64,000 nt of DNA from Gorsachius magnificus (Eukaryota; Chordata; Aves; Pelecaniformes; Ardeidae), in the NCBI GenBank assembly GCA_034008185.1, contig CM067083.1, positions 121,659,337 to 121,723,336 on the forward strand, given 5' to 3'. Both the position numbers and the translations under genes were made by a program. Of the stretch, positions 45,526-56,854 are shown piece by piece (the first letter of the stretch is position 1; every line of letters starts with the position of its first letter). Under the pieces are notes generated by a model. That model saw only the letters and a program-made list of their open reading frames with translations, was not told the origin of the DNA and ran no database searches.

Positions 45526-47010
45526 CCTCCAGTCTTTTTTGTATACACTTGTTTTCTTTTAATTTGGCTAGTGAAAGTAGCAGGTGTTGAAGGCTAAGCG
45601 TTGTATGCAATTTGAGGTTGTTCAAGTCTACTGATTAGGTGATCACTTCAGATGGAAATTCTCTCTGGAAGGCAGGTTTCCTTAATTTTGGTCAGTCTAT
45701 AAAATGTCGCTTTGCTAGTAATACACTTGCTGAACTTTGCTGCAGAAATGCATATCAACAACATCTATTTATCCCACATGGGCACATTTTGAAACTATGA
45801 TCTTCACAATAAAGGCATGTACACAAAATATTGCATAAAAGGGCTCACTGCCTCTGACAAAGATCAAATAAAACTTGGTTGGTTGATCTGTCCATGCCTA
45901 TAGGGTATTAGTGATTATAATATTGCGCTTTAATGGACTATGGACCCAATTTACATAACATTTACATGTCATCTACATACTCTTTATGGAATAAAAAACC
46001 AGCGATTCAGACACAAAAAATATCTAAGACATACAAATGCACTCTTCAAACTGACTTCTTTTTTGCTCTTCAGCTTGAAGCCTAGGGTTTTGACTTTACC
46101 TGTTCCCATTGGAACCCCAAAGCAGAGCTGAGTGATCACTGCTGCACCACTGCTGTACTCATAGTGGAACAATGGCCATTAAATTCCCGTTGAACCAAAT
46201 GAGCATTTCATTCTCAAGGAAATTGCTTCTTAAATAAAAATTTAAATGCATTAAAATGTTCCCTTTTTCTGAGGAATTTCTGCTTTTCTATGTTTCGTAC
46301 CTGGAGAATTCCTGGCATGGCCAGAAATGGAGGTTTCAAAACATCTTTACACTGTTCCTGCACCTTGGCTCTGTATTAAGGGAAAATGGAATGGGAAGGA
46401 CAGAACTGTGGCTCAACCACAATGCGAAGCTGCAGGCTTTCTGCATGGTAGCTGCCAATCAAAGATAACACTTAGGAATTTCTGTTCAAGAGAGAGATGC
46501 AAGGAAACCCTTTATTAGGTTCCTGGTATGTCTTTGTCATTTAAACCTTTGGGAAGAAATGTCCAGAACTCCTGAAATGCTGAGATGCTCAGTAATGTTC
46601 CAGTGATGGTTGAGTTGGCTGCCCTGGACCCTGGAGGCCTGAACCATGAGAGGAATCCACAGAAGCCACAGAGAAGTTATGCAAGGCTTCTGTGTCTCCT
46701 TTGAGCTAAAAATAAAATAGGTACCTCAGGGCAGTGACTGCTTTTTATGTTTTAATCAACCTGTGCATCCATAATAGCTCTGGTAATAACTGGAAAGTAA
46801 AATTGTCAAGGCCAAAGGGATACCATATTAACTAGGACACATTCTATGCACAGGATGAAGGTTCATTTGTTATACAATAAGCACAAAAGCAAAATAATTT
46901 TAGAATTCAGACAGGAACTGAGAGATTTGGATTCTAGGCCTTCCTGATTTGTGTTTGGGGCCAGTACGTTTTATAAAGTACCTGAAGCACTACATCCCTT
47001 CTGTTAGATA

Positions 47011-47166
47011 AGGAACAAGAAGAAAGAAGGAAGAGGAAGAAAGAAGAAAGGAGAAAGGAAAAAGGAGAAAGGAGAAAGAAAAAAAACAACCAACCAAAAA
47101 CGAAAAAGAAAAAAGGAAAAAGAAAAATAAAAAAAAAAAGAAGAAGAAAAAAAAAAGAAGAAAAGA
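47011..47166 (+). repeat. Long purine-only tract (GA/GGA/A-rich), ~155 bp
   Basis: Almost only A and G over about 155 bp, in the pattern (AAGAAGGAAGAGG, AAAGGAGAAAGG, runs of A), with a short pyrimidine-containing break (ACAACCAACCAAAAACG) around 47088-47102. It creates a spurious phenylalanine/leucine-rich frame on the minus strand (46934-47239). Such mirror-like purine tracts can adopt triplex (H-DNA) conformations. Confidence 0.9.
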
Positions 47167-50100
47167 TGTTAGGAAGGACCCATGGTTTGGACCTTCTGCT
47201 AACCATGGACAGGGAGTTAAGGAAGAGAGTCAAAAGCACAACCTATAAAGTCGTCTTCTTGCAAAAAAAAGGTAACACACTTAAGTACAAGACAGCAATT
47301 TCAGGTTCCAGCACAGATGTGCAAGCCTGAAATTTGACTCAGACTCATAGCCAAAGACCTTGGAGTGACTTCTTGCAGTCAGGTTTAAGCCAGCCAAGTG
47401 CCAGTAGTCACTCTAAGGTCTTTTTTTTTCATAATAACTAATTACTTGCCCAACTCAGCTTTGTGACTTTCTCTCTCAAGTCTGGAAAAGGAGTTTAATG
47501 CAGAGCTGAAATCTGATTTTGCGCACTACACATTAGCAGAATCAAGACTAGGAAGTGATTGGGGTAAGCATGTTATGGGCCTTGAGTATGTAGAGGAGGT
47601 ATTACTGACTGATCATCCTGTTGTGCTACTAACCCTCTCAGAAAAGATAGAAAAAGGAGCTAGATGGACTTTCAGCCTGACCATGTACAGCAGGTTTTTG
47701 TTCTGATATTCTTAGGACAAATTAAAGGAAGGATGTCTAGCCAACACCTTGGATGTGAAGCCAAATCCAACATTTGCATGAGAGTTTTGGCCAGATGTAT
47801 TCTTCCCATATTTTATAGCATTAATTGGCACAGGATGTCTGGCCAAAGATTTGGTCTCTATTCTTAGTTTTGCCATCTCTCACACTGAAAACTGAAGACA
47901 AACCTGGCATATTCTGCTGACTCAAGGTCGCTAAAAGACACCACTCCAATTCATCTGAAACATCTGGACACAACAGCAAACTTGACTGCAAGTCAAGGTT
48001 CCCTTGTGAGCTGTGATGAAACCCAGGTTTCTATTGAAAAGTACTTTGACAAGAGAGGATGATATATGACAAGTAATCCCAGTGAGGTATTATACAGGTA
48101 AGAGTGCACTACTATAGTCCATCCACCTATTATGGAATAAACTCTTTCTCCTCCATATATCTTTCCTGGTGGTACCTGTGATGGTGTATGTCAAGGCAAT
48201 AAAACATGGGGCCAAGCCTGAGAGCATGCAGCAGGGAGAAAGACCTGTTTACCAAACCAAGCATGCAGTAACATCTTTGAGGAGTGGAGGCCCCCATGAG
48301 AGGAGCAGGGATGTCTGAGGAGGCGGTAGTAACTACAGGTGGCATGGCTTCAGGGAAAAAGGACAGCAGTGGCTTGAGAACATTGTGGGAGAGGGTTGTA
48401 AAACAGGGGGGTCAGAAACTAGCTGTGGCTCTAGGAGCTAGGATCAGCCAACATAACCTGGGTCACCTCCAGCATAACTGTAGAAAAGAGGTGAAAATGG
48501 AAGAAGACAAAGATTAGATCTTGTAGTGTTCCGGAAGTGAAATGGGAGCATTTTATCTGTGTGATGGGACCAGCAGAGCAGAGGAGCCTCCTAGTCTACC
48601 AGGATAACACCCAACATGTACACCTTGTGCAGCTGTCACAGGCATGGCTCATGGTGGGACAAGAGTGGGAAGATCCCAGAGGCTCCCGGATGTTTGGAGC
48701 TGGTATTTTATCTAGGAAGCCATGCTGTCAAGGAGAAGAGCATACACAATTCTCTCTGCAAGTTAAAGCTTGGAAACGTAGGCATAGTGTCTGCAGAAAG
48801 ATGACAAAAGGATGGAGTTGGATCAATCAACCTGGAAGACCCATAAGGCCTGCTTCTCTGTGATGTGTAGCTTTGTATTGCAGGGATGGGTTTATATCTC
48901 CTGCTGAGCTGAACACATTCATTAGGCTGTCAAATGACATGAATAGATAATTTGCATCACATCTACACCTTCCACAAAGACAGGGGTAGTAGGATGGGGC
49001 ATCTATACAGGCAGAATAGTGTTGGGGTCATAAGATTCAGTAGGACCTTCAGATCTGTGCATTAACATAGCACACAGGTCTCTCTCTGCACGAACACAAA
49101 TTCTTTCAAGTGAAGCCCACTTTGTATTCTGTGTTATACATGGTGGAAGTTTATCTGCAGGCATAATGACAAGAAAAAAAAAATCTTAAATGCTGGGATC
49201 TAGTGCATTAGAATTATGACGTTGCATACTAAACACCCTGTGGGAGGGTGAAACGAACTGGGAGCTGCCGTGTGGTTGTAGCTGTTTGAGCACAGCTAAG
49301 AGACAGTCCTAACAGAGGAATAGGCTGACTTGGATCGAAGATACAAAGAGCGAGCAGCTTTTGACTAGAGGAGTTCATGAGCTGAGGATCATCACAAGGG
49401 AAAAAAGGAGGGTCCCACTGGAAATTGAAATAAATTTGAGTAAAATAGTCACGTTTCACACCTTACACTTAGGACAAGGAAGACAAATTGGTGAAAGTTG
49501 ATGATACAACCCTGACCCAAACTAACACACAGAATGTCAGTGACAAGAGAGATCTAGAGCTAGAAGCTGTAGGATATGTTGTCTCCCTTTACACATATTG
49601 ACACAAGTTTTAAGGTAGGGAGTATTTTGTCCATGAAGTTCATAGCTGAGAAGGTCTGGGCATAAAGATGCTGCTGGATACAAAGATGAGTTGCGACAGG
49701 GCATGGTGGAAGATACAAAAAGTTACGTGGGTAATTCAGGATGTTTTGATAACCACTAAGCAAGAAGTGTGAAAGACGCTGGTCAGATGCCTGTAAAATT
49801 ATGAAAACAAGGCCAAAGAATAATTTCTTTGTTGGAAGAGTGAGTTGAAAAACAAGTTTTCTGAACAAGAGAACTGCGGAAAGAAATGAGCAGAAAACAA
49901 GGTAGAAAAGAAAACAAAGAGAGAACAATTCTGTCTTACAAAAAGAGATTAAGAGACACTAGAGAAAATACTAAGAAGAAATGAAGCTGGTGTGCAGCTG
50001 GTCATGAGCGAACAGAAAATGGAAAGCTCTATGGACAGAAGGAAGAACAGAGAAGGCAGATTGTGGTTCACAGAGTTCGTATCAGCTCCACAAAGATGTG

Positions 50101-50270
50101 TGTTGCTATGGACCTTTGTTGGGGAGAACTGTAAGACCCATTAAAAGAGAGAACAAAAGACTGTGTCTTCTGCCAGGAGAATGCATGCAAGGGACAAAAA
50201 ATGAACTGTATGAGAAGAATAAGCTTATCTCTTCCCCAGTGAGTTCCTGGGCACCATGCTTTTCCCAGCT
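47167..50270. other. Gene-free stretch
   Basis: No gene is recognised. Frames of 77 and 108 codons at 48284-48517 and 48537-48863 lie in a GC-richer patch that reads open on the plus strand for several hundred bases with few stops, but no domain is visible. A 122-codon minus frame (49560-49928) is also without domain. Confidence 0.5.
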
Positions 50271-50371
50271 GGGGAAAATGAGGCATATAGATTAATTAAC
50301 GTGTGGCTGGTCTTGCAGTAGACTAGAGATAGAAGTCTGAGTAAAACACCCTCTGTCTAACTTTGGGCTAA
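50271..50371 (-). repeat. Possible MIR-like SINE fossil
   Basis: GGGGAAAATGAGGCATATAG, then a GGCTGGTCTTGCAG stretch and AGAGATAGAAGTCTGAG, loosely follows antisense MIR ('GGGGAAACTGAGGCACAGAG...'). The first 15 bases are the best match. The rest is weak. Confidence 0.3.
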
Positions 50372-50544
50372 TAAGTCTATAGAATGACACTTGAATAGGC
50401 CATGCTTTCTCCAGTGACAAATGTTTGAGTTCTGTCATATTTTGAACACCATTGCCAATACTGTTTTATTGCTATTAATGTACGGTGAGGTTATTTTGAC
50501 AACACAGACACAGGTGGTTGACCCTGAAAATCTGATTAACATAT

Positions 50545-50798
50545 TAAGGAAATAAGAGGAAGTGGCCTCAAGTTGCACCAGGGGAGGTTTAGATTAGATG
50601 TTAGGAAATATTTCTTCACTGAAAGGGTTGTCAGGCACTGGAATGAGCTACCCAGGGAAGGGGTCAAGTCCCCATCCCTGGAGGTATTTAAAAGACGGGT
50701 GGACGAGGTGCTTAGAGACATGGTTTAGTAGTGGACAGGTACGGTTGGACCCAATGATCTTAAAGGTCTTTTCCAACCAAACGATTCTATGATTCTAT
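50545..50798 (+). mobile_element. CR1 LINE fragment
   Basis: In the plus orientation it carries AGAGGAAGTGGCCTCAAGTTG, GGGGAGGTTTAGATTAGATG, a CACTGGAATGAGCTACCCAG block, GACGAGGTGCTTAGAGACAT and GGTTTAGTAG, and ends AAACGATTCTATGATTCTAT. The ORF2 end ('DEVLRDMV') is recognisable but frameshifted upstream. It has about 254 bp left after 5' truncation and belongs with the 11.5 and 30.2 kb copies. Confidence 0.94.
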
Positions 50799-52007
50799 AT
50801 TCATCTAAGTTGTTTGCACACCAATAAACCTTTGTAATTTTTTGGAAGAAGAACTTAAAATGTCCCCTGTATTGTGAGCAGCAGATCTGCAACAATATTC
50901 ACCATCACCAGCATGCTTGTTTCCCTTTGCAAACCAGACCCCTTGATGTAGATTTCAAAGAGCTTTCGTGTAAAATCCTGCTTGACCTTGTTGCATTGTC
51001 AACAGCAAATAACTTTTATGTACAATCTCTGGTGACTTTCTTTTCCTTTAATTTTTTTTTTTAAACATCAATATGTAATGATACAAAAGGATTTCTGATA
51101 ACATCATTTTTTGACTGGCAGCAAAATAGCTGCCACTTCACTGCCTATATTATTATGGATTTATTTTCTTGTCATATTTTTCTTTTTTTTTTTCTCTTTA
51201 CAGAAAGGGTTGGTTTTAATCTCCTTTTAACTGGAAAACACACTCAAGCCCTTTTTGCATTTGCTTAGCCTCCACTTATTAATTCTTCTGTTAGTAGGCA
51301 AGGAAGAGAGGAATAAAAAAGCTGTTACAGTTTTTCCTATAAAGAAAGAATGTGTGTTTTGTAGGCAGAGCAGGAATTGAAATAGTGGGCTCTTGGGCTC
51401 CAATCCGTTCTACTGTGAGTTAGGGGATTTCTTTTCATTCACTTTGGTTATGATTAAGGCTGTGTGTTTGTATTTCTGTGATGACTGCAACAACACCAAC
51501 CCATTCAGGTTGGTGTCTTTCAAGTGAAATGAAATGCATGAATCAAATCCCTTGCTCCATCAGAGCTTAACATATGGGTCTGCCGGGTACAGCAGTGCCG
51601 TGCAGAGTATTTGAGCTGAACTAAGATCAGAGAAATTGCGACAGTGTGGGACTCTGCCTAGGCGATTTACCCCACCACATCTGATGCACATCTGTTCCTC
51701 TATCTTGTGATACCATTGCAATTACCCAACAAACCATCTCTCTCCTCTTTCTCCCTTCAAACTGGCAAAGTCTCCTCTGTTCCCTTCATTATTGTGCTGC
51801 CTAGCCAGAGCAAGCCTGCTCATTTACCTTCACCCAGCACTTCACTTTGGTGGTAAGAGTTTGGTAAATAACCCCGCTGCATCTGAAGATGTCTGCTGCC
51901 GCCCTCAGAAGAGACACAAAAAAGTCAGATAAATGAGTGTTAAGTGCATCAGATTCCTCATATTGGAATTGTTTGTTAAAAGGTAACAGCTATGTTAGGT
52001 CAGCCCA
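50799..52007. other. Gene-free stretch
   Basis: No gene. T-rich runs near 51050-51062 and 51182-51200 and a 9-bp perfect hairpin (51493-51516). The rest looks single-copy. Confidence 0.55.
51493..51516. repeat. Perfect 9-bp hairpin, 6-nt loop
   Basis: ACACCAACC (51493-51501), loop CATTCA, GGTTGGTGT (51508-51516). No extension of the stem; no assigned role. Confidence 0.8.
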
Positions 52008-52390
52008 TCACAGAATCACAGAATGGCAAGGGTTGGAAGGGACCTCTGGAGATCATCCAGTCCAACCCCCCTGCTAAAGCAGGTTCTCCTAGAGCATGTT
52101 GCACAGGACTTTGTCCAGGTGGGCTTTGAATATCTCCAGAGAAGGAGACTCCACAACCCCTTGGGCAGCCTGTTCCAGTGCTGAGTCACCCTCAAAGTAA
52201 AGAAGTTCTTCCTCATGTTCAACTGAAACCTCTTCTGCTTCAGTTTGTTCCCATTGCCCCTTGTCCTGTCCCTGGGCACCACTAAGAGTCTGGCCCCATC
52301 CTTGTGACATTCACCCTTAAGATATTTGTATGTTCTGATGAGGTCCCCTTTCAGTCTTCTCTTCTTCAGGCTGAACAAGCCCAACTCTCA
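52008..52390 (-). mobile_element. CR1 LINE fragment with frameshifted ORF2 end
   Basis: The 3' end at 52008 shows only two octamer-like units (CACAGAATCACAGAATGG). Read on the minus strand, the protein begins [16 protein letters not shown] and continues [25 protein letters not shown] and [15 protein letters not shown]. Near 52155 the frame breaks: the residues up to HWNRLPKG are in one frame, while [17 protein letters not shown] is in another. A single-base indel is the simplest cause. It is of the same group as the 58.8 and 60.0 kb copies. Confidence 0.94.
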
Positions 52391-53400
52391 TATCTGATGA
52401 CTTCTCATATTTCCCAAATTTTCCAACAGGCACCTCAAGGATCAGTTGCAGTTTCAGTATTTAGTAACCTTCAATACATTTGTTCTCCACAGGCAATTCT
52501 GATCTCACCTTGTAGTTCCAGTGAGTTCAGATAAACCCCATCACTTGTTCCTGAAATGAGAAATTCTGGAGCAGTTCAGGTCCCAGGGGTCTGTGAAGAG
52601 CTCTTCTAGGAAATTTGCACTCTTGTTTTGACCTGTTGTCCTTCTCTAGAAGGTGCTGCACCGAGGGGTGAAATAAACAGATGCAGAATTAATACTTGCA
52701 GCATTCATCTCTCATGAATGGGTTGATTTCCATTCCCTTCTTGCTCTTCTTTCCAACCAATTGGCTTAACTTGTAGGGTAACTTATTATCTTGGTGATGG
52801 TGGTGACGGTTTGTTTCCTACAATGCAGAGCAGTACTAACACTCAATCATCAAGCTTGTCCATACCAGTGGCTTTTGTATTCCTCTGAAAAAGTGGAGAA
52901 CAGTGGGTCAAAATTTCTCAGGCTTTAAACAGCCAAAGGATTGAACCTAGAGCTTGGTATATCAGTTCCAAGGATTAAATTCCTCTGGTCATCCACTGAG
53001 TAGAAGAACCAGACCCTCAGCTGTAGCCCTTGCAGGGATGTAGAGAGTGGGCAGTGATTTTGACCAAAACAATCATGATTTGGCTTAGTGCAGAATGTCA
53101 GTGCAACTACTTTCATCCCTTCCTTGTTTTTTCCACAGGGGGAACAAATACTGCCCAGACCAAGATCCACCACTATCAGAATCTGCTGAAGGTCTGCAAC
53201 CTTTTGTTTTGTGCCATAAATGCTGTTAAATGTTTCTTTTTACATATTCCACACCTTCTAAAGCAACCCACCATTAAAATAATAAAATTTGGAGAGGAGG
53301 GATTCAACCCCAAATGACGAATCATTCTGTGTAGAAAGGGCCACAGTCCTGTTAATTCAAATGACATTTTGACAGTAGCATGCTGTCAGCCCAATGGTTT
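52391..53400. other. Gene-free stretch
   Basis: No gene or confident repeat is recognised; short frames only. Confidence 0.5.
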
Positions 53401-53480
53401 GACCTATACAACAACCTCTAATTATTACTAATTAAATAATTAATTATTCATGGCAGCACACGCTATTAGCATAGCAGAGA
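53401..53480. promoter_or_regulatory. Dense homeodomain-core block
   Basis: From 53417 to 53453 the text CTAATTATTACTAATTAAAT then AATTAATTATTCATGG contains at least four TAAT/ATTA cores in 37 bp, followed by GCTATTAGCAT. It lies in non-repetitive sequence that continues to about 53640 with mixed composition. This resembles a conserved developmental enhancer by texture; conservation is untested. Confidence 0.28.
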
Positions 53481-53819
53481 TGTGTTGGAATATGAGTTAT
53501 GCGCAGTTTATGAATCTTCAGAAAATAGATTCTTTAATAAATTAATAAAGGGGCTCTGGGGTTTCATTAAAAGGTGGCTGGAGGGGTTGCAAGCCAGTTT
53601 CCAAGGAGACCACAGGTGGTTTGCTTGGATTTTTTTTTTAGTTAAACTTGTTTGGGCCAGATGATTTCCCTTTCTCCCTCCCCCTCTCACCCTGTCCTCA
53701 CTGCTCTTTCCTCAGGCAGAGAGGAGAACATTTTAATGAAACCCCTGTTGTCCTCATATCGCTTTGATCCCCGTGTGGTCTCCAACCTCCACGTTGGCCA
53801 GTTGGAGGATGGTGCAGTT

Positions 53820-53872
53820 GGTTTTTTTCTGTTCTTTTTTTTTTTTTTTTCTTCTCTTTCTTCTTTTTTGAT
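53820..53872. repeat. T-rich/pyrimidine simple tract
   Basis: GTTTTTTTCTGTTC leads to a run of about 17 T, followed by CTTCTCTTTCTTC: low complexity. It generates the lysine-rich minus-strand frames of this area, which are not genes. Confidence 0.9.
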
Positions 53873-55515
53873 TGAAAGCTGCAACCAGCTCTGCCATGAA
53901 TAAACAACAGAAATGATAAAAGCACACGGGTAAAGGAAAATAGAACAAACAAAGGAGAAAATAAAGGAAATTGCATAAAATCAAATGAGACCATCAGGAT
54001 GGGAGCAGAGTTAATTACCCTGTTTTCTGTCTTAAGAGCAGATTTGGTGGTTGTTCTTATTACTGTTTTTATATCCATGTTTGTTTCTAACATGATATTT
54101 CTTATTCTTTGGACTGTTTTATGGATTTTATTGTTATTAAAAAAATAGGAGGGAGAAAATTCTTTCATTTTTTATTCTTTTCTCATTCTGTCATGACCAA
54201 TGTTTCCTAACATTTATTTCACTCTAATAATGCAGAAGGTGATAGTAATACCTTCCAGTACTGCTAAATAAACAGTGATATAAATAGCAATAACAATGTT
54301 TCCAATCTTTTGCTCCAACTTCCAGATCACATTACAATTCCATCCTTGGTTAAAGAAAGCCTCAATAAAATAGCAGCTACACTAGAAAAAAATAAGCCAA
54401 ACCAAACAAACTCCAACAAATTAAATGTCCCTGCCTCATTTTCTCAGGGCTTGTCTTCCAGCAAGTCTCACCAATGAAGGACATAAACCACCAAGTGTAG
54501 CGATCCTTGCTGCTACACAAATCCCACCAAAATTAACGGTACTGCTGTCAGCGGCCAAGTTTGTCCATCATCTTGAAGGGATTTGAACTCCATAAGGATG
54601 ATCCTGAGGGATGATTCATTTCCTTTGTCTCTGCTCACTTCAGTGTTAGGAGAAGGACACGTTGCTGGATGACAATCCATCCCACCTATCTGAGATGTTA
54701 AGACAAGAAGAATCACCTCTACAGGCTATGGAGGGAGCTTGGTCTTAGGTGTACAACTTTTCAACAAAATGCAAGATGAGTCTCACACTTTGCACCTTCT
54801 GGTTGTTGCATGAAGCCCATCACTTCTCATTTAGTTTCAACACAACTTTCAGAAAGACATAGATATATTTGACTTTCAGACCTCACTTGATAATAAGTTT
54901 ATTCAAATTCTTGGCAAGTTGTCCCAATGAGCAGTTCCTGTGGGTGTTATGTATTCATGCATTAATTTCTGTCGATTTATCTTTTGGGGCAGTGACCACA
55001 TATTACTACATCTACACACAATGCCTACAGCAATAAAGTTTTAATCTCAGGTGAAGTTGTGACTGCTCTGATAATACCAGTTATATCTCTGTTGTCTTTG
55101 TGATCATTTTTACTTATTTTATCATAGCACTTAGAGACTTTAGTAAGGAATCAAAGCTCTACTTTACTGTGTGTGGTATGTACATATAAATGGGATCACA
55201 TTACTACGTTGCAGTGGTTGTATAAACTTGATCTCCCTGTGAGTGTTTTACAAATTGACGAAAAGAGCCCATTCCTGTTGAAGACAGATCTTTCAAAGAG
55301 TGTGGATGATCCCAATCTAGTAGGTCAGAAAATGCAAGCTTCAAGAGCTAAAAGTCTAGATAAAACTCCATGCTTGGAAAAGGCCATTTATCAAAGCTAA
55401 ATTTCCCACAGAAATGTATCACGCATCATGCTACATATTTTGAGAGAATTCCTCAAGGCTTGCAATGAGTTCTGTGGTCAAATTAAACAGTCAGAATGTA
55501 TTCAGGTTGTGATAT

Positions 55516-55575
55516 CAATATCCCAGTAATAATACCAATACCAATAATCTCAATATCTCAGTAATACTACCAATA
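55516..55575. repeat. Imperfect 25-bp direct repeat, 35-bp offset
   Basis: CAATATCCCAGTAATAATAC with following CAATA (from 55516) is repeated as CAATATCTCAGTAATACTAC with following CAATA (from 55551), differing at two positions. The intervening bases are CCAATA-type units. Replication slippage is the likely origin. Confidence 0.85.
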
Positions 55576-56836
55576 ACCCAAGTCAGCTGGGACATCCTGG
55601 TTTACTTGAATAAGAGCAAGGGCATGCAGCTGGTTCCCACTTCCCAGATGAGCGTATGAAGCATTAGAGAAAGGAAGTACCTCTTATTTTCCCCTGAGAA
55701 AAAAGTAAAATCTTTTGGCTTCAAATGAAAACACATGCTGAAATTTCCATTTTAAAATATGCAGGATAATTCTTGTTTTCCTATATGGATTAAGTCCCTG
55801 TCCTGAAAAACATATCTGTCTGGGATGCTTTATAATAATTTTGCTCTTGGCAAGTTTAGAAATAAGCTCAGGACATAATTCAGAATTGAGTTCCTAATCC
55901 AAATTGGGAATTAAAATACAAAAAAAAAAAAAAAAAAGTCTCAGTTTAACCCAGACGTGAAAGATGCTGCTATGCCGATCACCTAAAGTTTTAATGAAGT
56001 CTAAAGAAAATTGACTCAAAAGATTCTCAGCTTCTCAGAAAACCTAGCCAATTTTATTTAAATACCTGAAAAATAATTTATATGCTTAACTTCAGGCACA
56101 AAGGTTTGAAAACCTAATTGGCTTAGTCAATGTTACACAGAAAATTAGCATTACCCTTTTCTGTCTATAGCAGTGAACTAGAGCCAGAGCATGGGGTGAA
56201 ATATTTTTTCCAAAATCTGCTATAGATTTTAATTGTTGACTTGCTCTCTGCCAAGGTTTTGGACAGATCTGCCTAGCAGTCACCAAAAAAAAAGACCAGA
56301 CGCAGTCTGAGAGCTTGCACAAGCCATGGCCATTCCCAGCAGATGGGAAGGACTCTGCCCTGGGGAGGAAGCCAGCTCTGCTGCTTCGGGGCAGAGAACC
56401 AACCCGGGACCCCTCCAGTTCATTGACTTACCCCTAAACACAAAGACTAGGATGCTGCCTGCCAATAGGAGATTCCTGCAACACTTTTACCCAATGTCAG
56501 TTTTAATCTGTATCTAAACTGAAACAAAATAACTGAAAAAAAAAATATTTTTGACTAGAGGAGATGCTTTGAAAATATTCCCTGCTCTTTTTTTTGGGGC
56601 GGGGAGGGGAGGAGTGTTTTGAAGTGTTCCAACTTTTTTACATTAATGATATATATAAAAAGTTTCATAATTTTACAAATATTTTCACAAAATAAATTAT
56701 TTATAGGAAATACTTCTTTTACACCAAGCCTGAGAAGAAATGAGGTTTAATTACAATGAAGAAATACACACACACTTCTGCACTTCTGAGTAAATATACA
56801 CCCCCACAAATCTATAGACAAATAGGGGATATAGGC

Positions 56837-56854
56837 ATATACATATATGTATAT
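56837..56854. repeat. 18-bp perfect AT palindrome
   Basis: ATATACATATATGTATAT is its own reverse complement; a cruciform-prone alternating AT sequence. Confidence 0.9.

Larger units (their letters stand above)
40350..47010. other. Mostly unique gene-free stretch
   Basis: No gene is recognised. A 134-codon plus-strand frame (44209-44613) has no domain. Contents are tandem/palindromic AT repeats (40881-40929), a GATA/GACA simple repeat (42680-42728) and two candidate conserved elements (41720-41960 and 45385-45525). No young transposon lies in this 6.6 kb, a notably repeat-poor stretch. Confidence 0.5.

Noticed and set aside
46934..47239. Phenylalanine/leucine-rich minus-strand ORF as a membrane protein
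   Set aside because: It is the translation of the purine tract's complement; low-complexity artefact.
53687..54168. Lysine-rich minus-strand ORFs (65-156 codons) as nuclear proteins
   Set aside because: The lysine run comes from the T-rich simple tract at 53820-53872; overlapping frames share it and no domain is visible.
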